Under the pieces are notes generated by a model. That model ran no database searches and had not been told where the DNA came from. It saw only the letters and a list, made by a program, of their open reading frames with translations. A stretch of 8,804 nt of DNA, taken from assembly GCA_900772705.1 (NCBI GenBank), contig CAAGRQ010000038.1, positions 1-8,804 of the forward strand, in the 5' to 3' direction. Source of the DNA: Clostridia bacterium. GTDB lineage: Bacteria > Bacillota > Clostridia > Oscillospirales > Acutalibacteraceae. This document shows, piece by piece, positions 1 through 6,167 of this stretch. Every line of letters starts with the position of its first letter. Within the stretch, counting starts at the first letter, position 1. A program made the translations under genes and the position numbers.

Positions 1-57
1 ATTATGTAAAATATTATAAAATAAATAGGTAACAATAAAAATACGGAGGTACTGTAT

Positions 58-615
58 ATGATTAGTGCAGGTGATTTCAGAAACGGCGTAACCTTTGAAG
101 AGGACGGCAATGTTTTGCAGGTTATTGAGTTCCAGCATGTTAAGCCGGGTAAGGGTGCTGCTTTTGTAAGAACAAAAACAAAGAATGTAATTACCGGTTC
201 GGTAGTTGAAAAGTCATATAACCCGTCGGCAAAGTTCCCGACTGCTTATATCGAGAGAAAGGATATGGCTTATTCATATAACGATGACGGACTTTATTAT
301 TTTATGGATAACGAAACATTCGATATGATTCCCGTATCGGAAGCTGATCTTCCGGATTCGTTCCGTTTCGTTAAGGAAAATGATGTTTGTAAAATTCTTT
401 CCTACAAGGGTAAGGTATTCGGCGTAGAGCCCCCTACATTCGTTACTCTTGAGGTTACCGCAACAGAGCCGGGCGTAAAGGGCAACACCGCTACAAATAC
501 GCTTAAACCTGCTACGGTTGAAACAGGTGCAGAGATTCGTGTACCGCTTTTCATTAATGAGGGCGACATGATCAGAATTGATACCCGTACCTGTGAATAT
601 ATGGAGCGTGCATAA
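58..615 (+). CDS. efp: Elongation factor P
   Basis: Translation elongation factor P binds between the ribosomal P and E sites and stimulates peptide bond formation at consecutive prolines. The 185-residue product has the usual family length and three beta-barrel domains: a KOW-like domain I (about 1-63), an OB-fold domain II (about 66-125) and an OB-fold domain III (about 128-185). The domain I loop reads KPGKGAAF, placing Lys32 at the tip. That is the position modified in Bacillus EF-P (5-aminopentanol) and equivalent to the beta-lysylated Lys34 of E. coli. The C-terminal signature GDMIRIDTRTCEYMERA is typical. The ATG at 58 is preceded by GGAGG at 45-49 with 8-nt spacing, so the start is secure. 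The next gene follows after about 50 nt with no terminator between, suggesting cotranscription. The promoter and any upstream pepP-like partner lie outside or at the very edge of the window. Confidence 0.98.
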   Translation: MISAGDFRNGVTFEEDGNVLQVIEFQHVKPGKGAAFVRTKTKNVITGSVVEKSYNPSAKFPTAYIERKDMAYSYNDDGLYYFMDNETFDMIPVSEADLPDSFRFVKENDVCKILSYKGKVFGVEPPTFVTLEVTATEPGVKGNTATNTLKPATVETGAEIRVPLFINEGDMIRIDTRTCEYMERA

Positions 616-648
616 GTAATATTTCGACTTATAAAAAATTTAATTTAT

Positions 649-655
649 GAAAGGA
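649..655 (+). promoter_or_regulatory. Shine-Dalgarno site setting the start of the acidic zinc-ribbon gene
   Basis: GAAAGGA lies 9 nt before the ATG at 665. It overlaps the alternative ATG at 647, which has no ribosome binding site of its own in the AT-rich sequence before it. This favours 665 as the true start. The same GAAAGGA motif precedes the exchanger gene at 1182-1188. Confidence 0.75.
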
Positions 656-664
656 AAATATATT

Positions 665-1087
665 ATGGAAACATCTGAGAGCTTAGGCTACTTAAAGGGT
701 CTTATCGACGGTCTTGACCTTGATGCAAACAAAAAGGAAACTAAGGTTATCAAGGCTATTGTTGATGTTCTTGAAAATCTTGCAACCGATGTCGATGATA
801 TGACAGAGGGCTTGGAACTTGTCGGCGAGCAGATTGACGCTGTGGACGAGGATTTGGCAGATCTCGAGGAATTCGTATATGATGACGATGATTGCGGTTG
901 CGATTGTTGCGATGATGATTGCGAGGAGTACGAGGTTGAATGTCCTAATTGCGGCGAGACTATTACAGTTGACGAGGATACCGTTATGCAGGGCAAGTTT
1001 GAGTGCCCTAATTGCGGCGAAGTGCTTGAATTTGAAGTAGAGTACGATGACGATTGCGACTGTGACGATTGCAGTGATTGCGAGTAA
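665..1087 (+). CDS. CD1247-type acidic, cysteine-rich zinc-ribbon protein of unknown function
   Basis: I recognise this as resembling the clostridial family named after Clostridioides difficile CD1247; no function is established that I know of. From the ATG at 665 it is 140 residues. The N-terminal half (about 1-70) is predicted helical and opens with METSESLGYLKGLIDGLDLD, the family-like segment. The second half carries two CPNCGE knuckles (Cys93/96 and Cys114/117, 21 residues apart) that together look like one four-cysteine zinc ribbon. Asp/Cys-rich runs flank the ribbon: Cys77, 79, 81, 82 and 86 before it, and Cys131, 133, 136 and 139 after it. By my count there are 13 Cys, 50 Asp/Glu, 6 Lys and no Arg, so it is strongly anionic and probably metal-binding and cytoplasmic (no signal peptide or membrane segment). 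It follows efp by about 50 nt and is probably cotranscribed with it. An upstream ATG at 647 would add six residues but lacks a ribosome binding site. Confidence 0.8.
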   Translation: METSESLGYLKGLIDGLDLDANKKETKVIKAIVDVLENLATDVDDMTEGLELVGEQIDAVDEDLADLEEFVYDDDDCGCDCCDDDCEEYEVECPNCGETITVDEDTVMQGKFECPNCGEVLEFEVEYDDDCDCDDCSDCE

Positions 1088-1106
1088 TTAAATATTTTTT
1101 GACACG

Positions 1107-1132
1107 AAGGTGTGCTGTTTAGTACACCTTTT
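1107..1132 (+). terminator. Rho-independent terminator after the efp unit
   Basis: A 10-bp stem (1107-1116 with 1121-1130, one G-T wobble) closes a GTTT tetraloop and runs into TTTT at 1129-1132. The T-tract is short, so it may be leaky. It lies 20 nt after the stop of the acidic protein gene and separates it from the exchanger gene. Confidence 0.65.
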
Positions 1133-1194
1133 CGTATTATAAGAAAGATTGTTCGCATAATATTAGTGAATGCAGATAATCGAAAGGAATTTTT

Positions 1195-2271
1195 ATGGAG
1201 TTTTTATCAACATTTTTTGAAACGGCAAACATAGGGGTAGTTGTTTTGCTGTTCATCGTCGGTCTTGTTTTCATCATTAAGGGCGGCGACTGGTTCGTTG
1301 ACAGCGCAAGTTGGATTGCGGAAGTGCTCGGCGTGCCTAAGTTTGTTATCGGTGCCACAATAGTTTCCATTGCCACAACATTGCCGGAAATGATAGTGTC
1401 TGTCGTTGCTTCCGTTGACGGCAAAGTGGATATGGCGGCAGGTAATGCCGTCGGTTCGGTTACAGCCAATACGGCTATGATTATGGGTATATTTATAGTG
1501 TGTATGCCCTTTGCTCAAAAAAGAAAAGAATTTGCGCCTAAGGCTCTTATGATGCTCGGTGCCGCCGTTGCTCTTACTCTCGGTTCTGCCTTGACCGGTC
1601 TTGTTACCGTTCCGGGTCTTGAGGGTCAGTATCATACGCTTTCAAATATCGGCGTTATTGTACTTTTTGCAATTTTCATTGCTTTCTTTATCGAGAACTT
1701 TATTTCTATGAAAAACAGTTCGACTCAGATTGAGCCGAGCCCGACAAATATCGGACTTCAGGAAGAGGACGATGTAGTTCCCACAAAGCAGACGGCGACT
1801 CCCGGCGAGTGGATTAAGAATGTGGTTATGTTTATCATAGGCGCTCTTTTGGTGGTTGCCGGCGCTCAACTTCTCATTAACGGCGGTACAAGAATCGCAG
1901 AGGAAATGGGCATAAGCGAAAGAGTAATCGCAGTAATCGCAGTTGCTATCGGAACATCGCTTCCCGAACTTGTTACCACCATTACCGCTCTTCGCAAGAA
2001 GGAGGGCGCTTTGTCGGTAGGTAATATCCTCGGCGCAAATATTATAGACCTTACACTTATACTTCCCATTTGTTCTTTCGTTTCTATGGGTAAGGGTCAG
2101 GGTTCGCTTCTCGTTTCGACCGGCTCCGTCTTTGATATGTATATCTGTATTGCTGCCGTTGCGTTGGCTGTTATTCCTACAATCATCACAAAGAAATTTC
2201 AGCGTTGGCAGGGTATCGTATCCCTTTTGGGCTATCTTGCTTATGTTGTTTACACATTTGCCGCAGCATAA
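1195..2271 (+). CDS. Calcium/sodium antiporter, CaCA family (YrbG-like)
   Basis: An integral membrane cation/Ca2+ exchanger, probably expelling Ca2+ in exchange for Na+ or H+. The 358-residue product has two homologous multi-helix halves in the inverted-repeat CaCA layout. The first alpha-repeat reads GATIVSIATTLPE (53-65) followed by GNAVGS (83-88). The second reads AIGTSLPELVTT (251-262) followed by GNILGAN (276-282). The acidic residues Glu65 and Glu258 and the neighbouring Asn84 and Asn277 are the family's ion-coordinating positions, and all are present. A hydrophilic loop (about 171-207) containing EEDD joins the halves, as in prokaryotic members. GAAAGGA at 1182-1188 sets the ATG at 1195. 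The capA-like gene follows 57 nt after the stop with no terminator, so the two may share a transcript. The ion specificity (Ca2+/Na+ versus Ca2+/H+ or another cation) cannot be read from sequence. Confidence 0.93.
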   Translation: MEFLSTFFETANIGVVVLLFIVGLVFIIKGGDWFVDSASWIAEVLGVPKFVIGATIVSIATTLPEMIVSVVASVDGKVDMAAGNAVGSVTANTAMIMGIFIVCMPFAQKRKEFAPKALMMLGAAVALTLGSALTGLVTVPGLEGQYHTLSNIGVIVLFAIFIAFFIENFISMKNSSTQIEPSPTNIGLQEEDDVVPTKQTATPGEWIKNVVMFIIGALLVVAGAQLLINGGTRIAEEMGISERVIAVIAVAIGTSLPELVTTITALRKKEGALSVGNILGANIIDLTLILPICSFVSMGKGQGSLLVSTGSVFDMYICIAAVALAVIPTIITKKFQRWQGIVSLLGYLAYVVYTFAAA

Positions 2272-2315
2272 GATATATTGCTCGGTGATGACTCGTATTC
2301 GTGCGAATTAAAATA

Positions 2316-2321
2316 TGAGGA
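2316..2321 (+). promoter_or_regulatory. Shine-Dalgarno site setting the capA-like start
   Basis: TGAGGA sits 7 nt before the ATG at 2329. The longer reading frame opens with a TTG at 2278 that has no ribosome binding site and lies just after the exchanger stop. The extra 17 residues would also displace the charged MSENRKSKKN leader from the N-terminal membrane anchor. The ATG at 2329 is therefore preferred. Confidence 0.8.
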
Positions 2322-2328
2322 TACTGTT

Positions 2329-3528
2329 ATGTCAGAAAACAGAAAATCAAAAAAGAATTTGCTCTCTGTCATTATTCCGATAGCTTTAGCCGTGGCGGTT
2401 ATTCTCGGATTGGCAGTCAGCGGTAATATTACTAAAAAAAGAGACCTTGATACTCCCACTGCGAGCGTGTCGCAGGCGGTGACACAGACGACGGTTGCAC
2501 CCGATACAAAGGTCAATATCGTTGCCGTGGGAGATAATCTTATTCATAATACTCTCATCGCCGCAGGCGAGCAGGAGGACGGCACAAGGGACTATTCCTC
2601 TTTTTATGAGAATATGAAACCGTATATCTCCGCCGCCGATATGGCTGTGATAGACCAGGAAACTTTGCTCGGCGGCTCTGCTTTTGAGTATTCGGGTTAT
2701 CCTTGCTTTAATACTCCGTGGGAAGTCGGCGAGGCTGAGATTAACGCAGGCTTTAATGTGTTTACCTGTGCAACGAATCATGTGCTGGATATGCAAAAGT
2801 TTGCCGGCGTTTCAAAGGAGTTGGAGTTCTTCTCCAATCATCCCGAGGTTACCTATGTCGGCATTAACGGCAGCGAGGAGGAGTATAATACCGTTAAGTA
2901 TAAGGAGATAAACGGAATTAAGTTTGCGCTTCTTAATTATACTTACGGAACAAACGGCATTACATTGCCCGATGATAAGCCTTGGTGCGTTGATATGCTT
3001 AATGAGGATAAGGTTGTCAGCGATATTAAAACGGCTCGTGAAAATGCCGATGTGGTTATTTTCTTCCCTCATTGGGGAACGGAGAACAGCCATGAGATTA
3101 ACGACGAGCAGAGGCATTATGTCGAACTTTGCTCCGAACTCGGCGTAGATATAGTAATCGGCGGTCATCCCCATGTTCTTCAGCCTGTCGAATGGGTTAC
3201 GAACGAGGAAACGGGTAAGAAGATGATTGTTTACTATTCGCTGGGTAATTTTATTTCGCATCAGATTAATCTTAATCAGATGTGCGGCGGTATGGCAGAG
3301 ATTACTGTCGAGAGAGTGAACGGAGAAATTCAAATTACATCGGCTAAACTTGCACCGGTTATCGATTTTTATCAACGCTCCGGTGACGGCTTTAGATTTT
3401 CTGTATACAGACTCTCGGATTATACGGACGAGCTTGCCGCAAAGCAGGCGCAAAGCGGCGCAACCGTAGAATACTTTACCGACCTGTCAAAAAAAGTTGT
3501 GTCCGAGGAATTTCTCGACTTAAATTAA
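2329..3528 (+). CDS. CapA family protein (poly-gamma-glutamate CapA-like, metallophosphatase fold)
   Basis: A membrane-anchored, extracytoplasmic protein of the CapA/PgsA family (calcineurin-like metallophosphatase fold), whose best-known members support poly-gamma-glutamate capsule synthesis. From the ATG at 2329 it has 399 residues: a basic N-terminus, one transmembrane segment (about 11-31), a Ser/Thr/Val-rich linker (about 40-58), then the catalytic-fold domain (about 61-345). Conserved metal-site-like motifs appear in family order: AVGDN (66-70), IDQE (108-111), TNH (149-151), PHWG (247-250), GGHPHVLQP (278-286) and SLGNF (304-308). No poly-gamma-glutamate ligase genes (capB/capC) are nearby, so a capsule role is not supported by context. 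It may instead be a cell-envelope phosphatase-like protein of unknown substrate. It lies 57 nt after the exchanger gene and converges on the response regulator gene. Confidence 0.92.
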   Translation: MSENRKSKKNLLSVIIPIALAVAVILGLAVSGNITKKRDLDTPTASVSQAVTQTTVAPDTKVNIVAVGDNLIHNTLIAAGEQEDGTRDYSSFYENMKPYISAADMAVIDQETLLGGSAFEYSGYPCFNTPWEVGEAEINAGFNVFTCATNHVLDMQKFAGVSKELEFFSNHPEVTYVGINGSEEEYNTVKYKEINGIKFALLNYTYGTNGITLPDDKPWCVDMLNEDKVVSDIKTARENADVVIFFPHWGTENSHEINDEQRHYVELCSELGVDIVIGGHPHVLQPVEWVTNEETGKKMIVYYSLGNFISHQINLNQMCGGMAEITVERVNGEIQITSAKLAPVIDFYQRSGDGFRFSVYRLSDYTDELAAKQAQSGATVEYFTDLSKKVVSEEFLDLN

Positions 3529-3549
3529 TTTAATGCTTTTAGATTGTAA

Positions 3550-3585
3550 AAAACCCTGTTTCGGCTTTTGCTGAAATAGGGTTTT
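3550..3585. terminator. Bidirectional terminator between capA-like gene and response regulator
   Basis: A 16-bp stem (3550-3565 with 3570-3585, two G-T wobbles) closes a TTTT loop. On the plus strand it ends in GGGTTTT. The A-run at 3548-3553 supplies a T-tract on the minus strand. It lies 21 nt beyond the capA-like stop and 11 nt beyond the response regulator stop, so it serves both convergent units. Confidence 0.9.
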
Positions 3586-3596
3586 CCGTTTTTGAC

Positions 3597-4301
3597 TTAC
3601 TTATTAAATCTATATCCTTTGCCCCAGATGGTGTTTATCAGTTCCATATTGTTATCAACTGCGAAAAGTTTTTCACGCACTCGGTTGATATGCACGGTTA
3701 CGGTCGAGGTGTCACCGTTTGAATCGTACTTCCATATTTTGTTTAGCAACTCGTTTTTGTTAAATACCGTGTCCGGACTTTGTGCGAGCATTGCAAGCAG
3801 GTCAAATTCTTTATTTGTGAATGTTATTTCCTGATTTTCAAAGAAAACTCTGCGTGACTGCTTGTCTATTTTCAGCGAGTCAATTTCGATTATGTTGGAT
3901 TTTTGCCCTGCGGCGAGCGTTGTCAGCCGCTCGTATCTGTTTATGTGAGCTATGACTCTTGCCACCAGTTCGGACGGACTGAACGGTTTTACTATATAAT
4001 CGTCCGCACCGAATCCGAGTCCCTTTATCTTGTCTAAATCGTCACGCTTTGCACTGACGAAAATAATCGGAATGTCGCTGAATTTTCTTATCCTTTGGCA
4101 TATTTCCATTCCGTCAATTCCGGGGAGCATTATGTCGAGGATTATCAAATTGTAGTTGTTTGCTCTTGCCATTTCAAGGCCGATAAGTCCGTCGCTCGCT
4201 GTGCTTATGTTAAAGCCGTTGGCTTCGAGATAATCCTTTTCAAGCCTGGTTATATTTTCATCGTCCTCTACTATAAGAATTCTTTTTTTGCTGTCAGTCA
4301 T
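3597..4301 (-). CDS. Response regulator transcription factor, OmpR/PhoB family
   Basis: The DNA-binding half of a two-component system. The 234-residue product has an N-terminal receiver domain (about 6-120) with the acidic pocket Glu12/Asp13/Asp14, the phosphoacceptor Asp56 (in LIILDIMLPG), the switch residue Ser83 and the conserved Lys105 (in DDYIVKPFSP). A C-terminal winged helix-turn-helix effector (about 130-233) follows, with FTNKEFDLLAMLA, the recognition-helix region STVTVHINRVREKL, and the wing ending IWGKGYRF. All key receiver residues are present, so it should be a functional phosphorylatable regulator. The ATG overlaps the last eight bases of the kinase gene, and a strong AAGGAGGT lies inside the kinase 3' end, so translation is coupled. 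The target genes are unknown. Autoregulation of the kinase promoter is possible but not shown. Confidence 0.97.
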   Translation of the reverse strand: MTDSKKRILIVEDDENITRLEKDYLEANGFNISTASDGLIGLEMARANNYNLIILDIMLPGIDGMEICQRIRKFSDIPIIFVSAKRDDLDKIKGLGFGADDYIVKPFSPSELVARVIAHINRYERLTTLAAGQKSNIIEIDSLKIDKQSRRVFFENQEITFTNKEFDLLAMLAQSPDTVFNKNELLNKIWKYDSNGDTSTVTVHINRVREKLFAVDNNMELINTIWGKGYRFNK

Positions 4302-5820
4302 CGTTGTTGACCTCCTTGATTACTTTGTTTAGTGATATAAGTATCGTTGTGTTTTTACCCTCATTGCTCGTTGCCCAGATGTGTCCGCCGTGCTGTTCAA
4401 CTATTTCTTTGCACACCGCAAGACCTATTCCGCTTCCGTCGCTCACCCTTGTTCTTGCTTGGTCGGCTCTGTAAAAGGTTTCAAAAATGTGCGAAATGTT
4501 CTTGTCGCTTATGCCGATTCCGTTGTCTTCAAGGGCTATTATGACCGATTTGTCATAGCCTGTCAGAGTTATTGTCAGTTTTCCGTCACGAGCCTTTGAG
4601 GCATATTTAATCGAGTTCGATATGATGTTCATCAAAACTCTTGAAAACCTCGGAGCGTCAAGATTTACGATTATGTGTTTGTCTTCTTCTTTTGGCTCTT
4701 TGTATTCGATTGTATAGTTGTTTTTCTTAGCCTTGTATTTTGCTTCGCTGACATAATCGCTTAAGAATTCGTGAAGATTTATTTCTTGTTTGTTGAGTTC
4801 TATGCTTCTTCGCTCCAAAAGTGAAATTGTTTGAAGTTCATTCAGCAGTCGTTCTATATCGTTTGCGGAGTTATATATGGTTTGGATATATTCTTTTTGT
4901 TTTTCGGGGGTGTTTGCTATTCCGTCTCGCAGACCTTCTACATAGCCTTTTATTGAGGTTAAAGGCGTTCTTAAATCGTGGGCGATTCCCGCCGTCATCT
5001 GCTTTCGGGATTCCTCCATTTCCTCTCTTTGCTCTATTGACTCTTTGAGCCTTGCCGCCATCTCGTTTACCGCTTTTACGGTAATGCCTATTTCATTTGT
5101 CGAATCGTAGTCGATGTGATAGTCGAGATTGCCGCTTGATATTTCTTCGATACCGTCGGTGAGCTTTTTCATAGGCTTCGTGATTGTCTGTGCTGTTATA
5201 AGCGACATTATTATGATTGACAGAATGAGGATTAATATTATCACCAGCAGTATGATTGAGGTCCTTGTTGAAATAAGGCGTGATGATTTTGAATTATTGG
5301 AGGCGAGATTGCCTACCGTGTAATCGGTGCTTGTAATAAATATTGTGTAAGAAGTGTTGTTGTTTTTTGCGTGAGTGATGATGAGCAGTCCGTCATCGCC
5401 GAAATAATTCAGATTCTCGTCTTGGCTGAAGGTGGTTATGCTCTGTGCTTTTTGCAGTATTTCTTTCTTGGGTTTTCTTGAAAAATATTCGCCGTTGTCT
5501 TTTTGGATAAAAATATCGGCGCCTACCTTTTCTATATCTTCGTATATTTTGCTTAGTTTTTCCTCTTTTTTGTCTGCCGTGTCATCGCTCGTAAGTTCCG
5601 TGGTTATCGCCGACACGGTTTGCGACCACTGCACTTGATTGAGAAGTGAATAGCTTTTAGTGTTGACGCTCGAGAAGTTGTAAAAATTCGGCAAAAAAAT
5701 ATTGAGCAGCAACGCCAGTACGCCGGTCATAATTATTGCCGCCGCTATTCCCGATATGGCGGCAACCGCAACTCTTGTTTTGATTTTCAGATTTTTTGAG
5801 TTATACTTTTTAACTTTCAT
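4294..5820 (-). CDS. Sensor histidine kinase with HAMP domain
   Basis: The membrane sensor kinase paired with the downstream response regulator. The 508-residue product has a basic N-terminus, TM1 (about 17-43), an extracytoplasmic region of roughly 140 residues (about 44-185) with no recognised ligand-binding signature, TM2 (about 187-210), a HAMP domain (about 211-263), a dimerisation/phosphoacceptor domain with His281 in AGIAHDLRTPLTSIKGY, and a HATPase domain. The ATP-lid motifs are present: N-box around Asn398/Asn402 (MNIISNSIKYA), G1 EDNGIGISD (431-439, Asp432) and G2 GSGIGLAVC (462-470). It therefore looks catalytically intact. The His is followed by Asp-Leu-Arg-Thr-Pro, as in the common HisKA class. 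The ribosome binding site is weak (only GGG and an A-run upstream of the ATG at 5820). It is transcribed divergently from nrdD. The signal is unknown. Confidence 0.96.
   Translation of the reverse strand: MKVKKYNSKNLKIKTRVAVAAISGIAAAIIMTGVLALLLNIFLPNFYNFSSVNTKSYSLLNQVQWSQTVSAITTELTSDDTADKKEEKLSKIYEDIEKVGADIFIQKDNGEYFSRKPKKEILQKAQSITTFSQDENLNYFGDDGLLIITHAKNNNTSYTIFITSTDYTVGNLASNNSKSSRLISTRTSIILLVIILILILSIIIMSLITAQTITKPMKKLTDGIEEISSGNLDYHIDYDSTNEIGITVKAVNEMAARLKESIEQREEMEESRKQMTAGIAHDLRTPLTSIKGYVEGLRDGIANTPEKQKEYIQTIYNSANDIERLLNELQTISLLERRSIELNKQEINLHEFLSDYVSEAKYKAKKNNYTIEYKEPKEEDKHIIVNLDAPRFSRVLMNIISNSIKYASKARDGKLTITLTGYDKSVIIALEDNGIGISDKNISHIFETFYRADQARTRVSDGSGIGLAVCKEIVEQHGGHIWATSNEGKNTTILISLNKVIKEVNNDD
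4310..4317 (-). promoter_or_regulatory. Strong Shine-Dalgarno site for the response regulator, inside the kinase gene
   Basis: AAGGAGGT on the minus strand sits 8 nt before the regulator ATG (4301) and within the last codons of the kinase. With the ATGACTGA start/stop overlap at 4301-4294, this gives the regulator its own strong initiation while coupling it to kinase translation. The kinase itself has a much weaker site. Confidence 0.85.
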
Positions 5821-5843
5821 CTTTTTTACCCGTTAAGTTTAAG

Positions 5844-5860
5844 TAAGCCACTGCGGCTTA
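5844..5860. repeat. Short inverted repeat in the kinase leader
   Basis: TAAGCC (5844-5849) and GGCTTA (5855-5860) form a perfect 6-bp inverted repeat around ACTGC. It lies downstream of the inferred kinase promoter, in the 5' leader. Two TTAAG direct repeats (5833-5837 and 5839-5843) adjoin it. It could be an RNA hairpin or an operator half-site pair, or chance. Confidence 0.45.
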
Positions 5861-5870
5861 TATTATAATC

Positions 5871-5899
5871 ATTTTAACCTTTTTTCGCCCATTATTCAA
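5871..5899 (-). promoter_or_regulatory. Predicted sigma-A promoter for the kinase-regulator operon
   Basis: Reading the minus strand, TTGAAT (-35, plus-strand 5894-5899) is followed after exactly 17 bp by TAAAAT (-10, plus-strand 5871-5876). A second -10-like TATAAT overlaps just downstream (plus-strand ATTATA 5862-5867) but lacks a well-spaced -35. The transcript would have a leader of roughly 45 nt before the ATG at 5820. Confidence 0.6.
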
Positions 5900-5924
5900 G
5901 ATGTATTTGCTTAACGATTCTTTC

Positions 5925-5943
5925 ATATTACAAATTGTAATAT
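5925..5943. promoter_or_regulatory. Palindrome upstream of the kinase promoter, possible operator
   Basis: ATATTACAA (5925-5933) and TTGTAATAT (5935-5943) are perfect 9-bp inverted arms around a single A. Composition is AT-rich, so chance is not negligible. The TTACAA/TTGTAA half-sites recur in the palindrome at 6125-6140. The binding factor is unknown. Confidence 0.5.
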
Positions 5944-5984
5944 ATATCTTTTTGCAGGGTATTGAAAACGCCGAAAATTGGGGA

Positions 5985-6068
5985 TTTGGCAAAAAATGAG
6001 TTACTACATTTCGTATTAAATTTTAATCACAGCAAATTTTATCACAATATATTGTGTTTTTTGCCAAA
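5985..6068. repeat. 12-bp inverted repeat bracketing the NrdR-box region
   Basis: TTTGGCAAAAAA (5985-5996) and TTTTTTGCCAAA (6057-6068) are exact reverse complements separated by 60 bp. The right arm abuts the NrdR-like palindrome. I see no target-site duplication and no transposase, so a mobile-element origin is not supported. It may be a paired operator. Confidence 0.55.
6042..6057. promoter_or_regulatory. NrdR box upstream of nrdD
   Basis: The 16-mer TCACAATATATTGTGT matches the published NrdR consensus ACACWATATATWGTGT at 15 of 16 positions, and its core CACAATATATTGTG (6043-6056) is a perfect palindrome. NrdR is the ATP/dATP-sensing repressor of ribonucleotide reductase operons, and the location upstream of nrdD fits. 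NrdR usually binds two boxes a whole number of helical turns apart. The best candidate partner, at 6083-6098 (41 bp downstream, between the -35 and -10), matches only about half of the positions. The nrdR gene is not in the window. Confidence 0.8.
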
Positions 6069-6073
6069 ATCTA

Positions 6074-6102
6074 TTGACTTAATCACAGGCATTTGTTATT
6101 AT
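6074..6102 (+). promoter_or_regulatory. Predicted sigma-A promoter for nrdD
   Basis: TTGACT (-35, 6074-6079) and TATTAT (-10, 6097-6102) are separated by 17 bp, close to the sigma-A consensus. Transcription would begin near 6109, giving a leader of about 84 nt before the ATG at 6193. The NrdR-like box lies immediately upstream of the -35. Confidence 0.75.
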
Positions 6103-6124
6103 ATTAAAGGTTTCGTTTATGAGA

Positions 6125-6140
6125 GTTACAAATTTGTAAC
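6125..6140. promoter_or_regulatory. Perfect 16-bp palindrome in the nrdD leader, possible operator
   Basis: GTTACAAATTTGTAAC is an exact 16-bp palindrome with no loop, so it is better explained as a DNA operator than as an RNA hairpin. It would start about 16 bp downstream of the predicted nrdD transcription start, a location suited to a repressor. It does not fit the NrdR consensus in register. I do not recognise the cognate regulator. Confidence 0.55.
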
Positions 6141-6148
6141 AGACACAA

Positions 6149-6167
6149 CTCGGCTTACGCATCCGAG
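6149..6167 (+). other. Small hairpin in the nrdD leader
   Basis: CTCGG (6149-6153) pairs with CCGAG (6163-6167) around a 9-nt loop, about 14 nt before the ribosome binding site AGGGG (6181-6185). There is no T-tract after it, so it is not a terminator. It is too small to be a known riboswitch and may only affect mRNA stability or translation. Confidence 0.4.

Noticed and set aside
688..1158. A 156-codon open frame on the minus strand opposite the acidic zinc-ribbon gene
   Set aside because: Its Ser/Gln/Thr-rich composition is the complement of the GAT/GAC/TGC-rich coding strand. It has no ribosome binding site and runs through the terminator, so it is a shadow.
2297..2308. Small inverted repeat ATTCGTGCGAAT between the exchanger and capA-like genes, considered as a terminator
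   Set aside because: The arms are only 5 bp with a 2-nt centre and no T-tract follows, so it cannot be supported as a terminator.
2812..3453. A 213-codon open frame on the minus strand inside the capA-like gene
   Set aside because: It lies wholly within a gene with clear family motifs, lacks a ribosome binding site and shows no recognisable domain.
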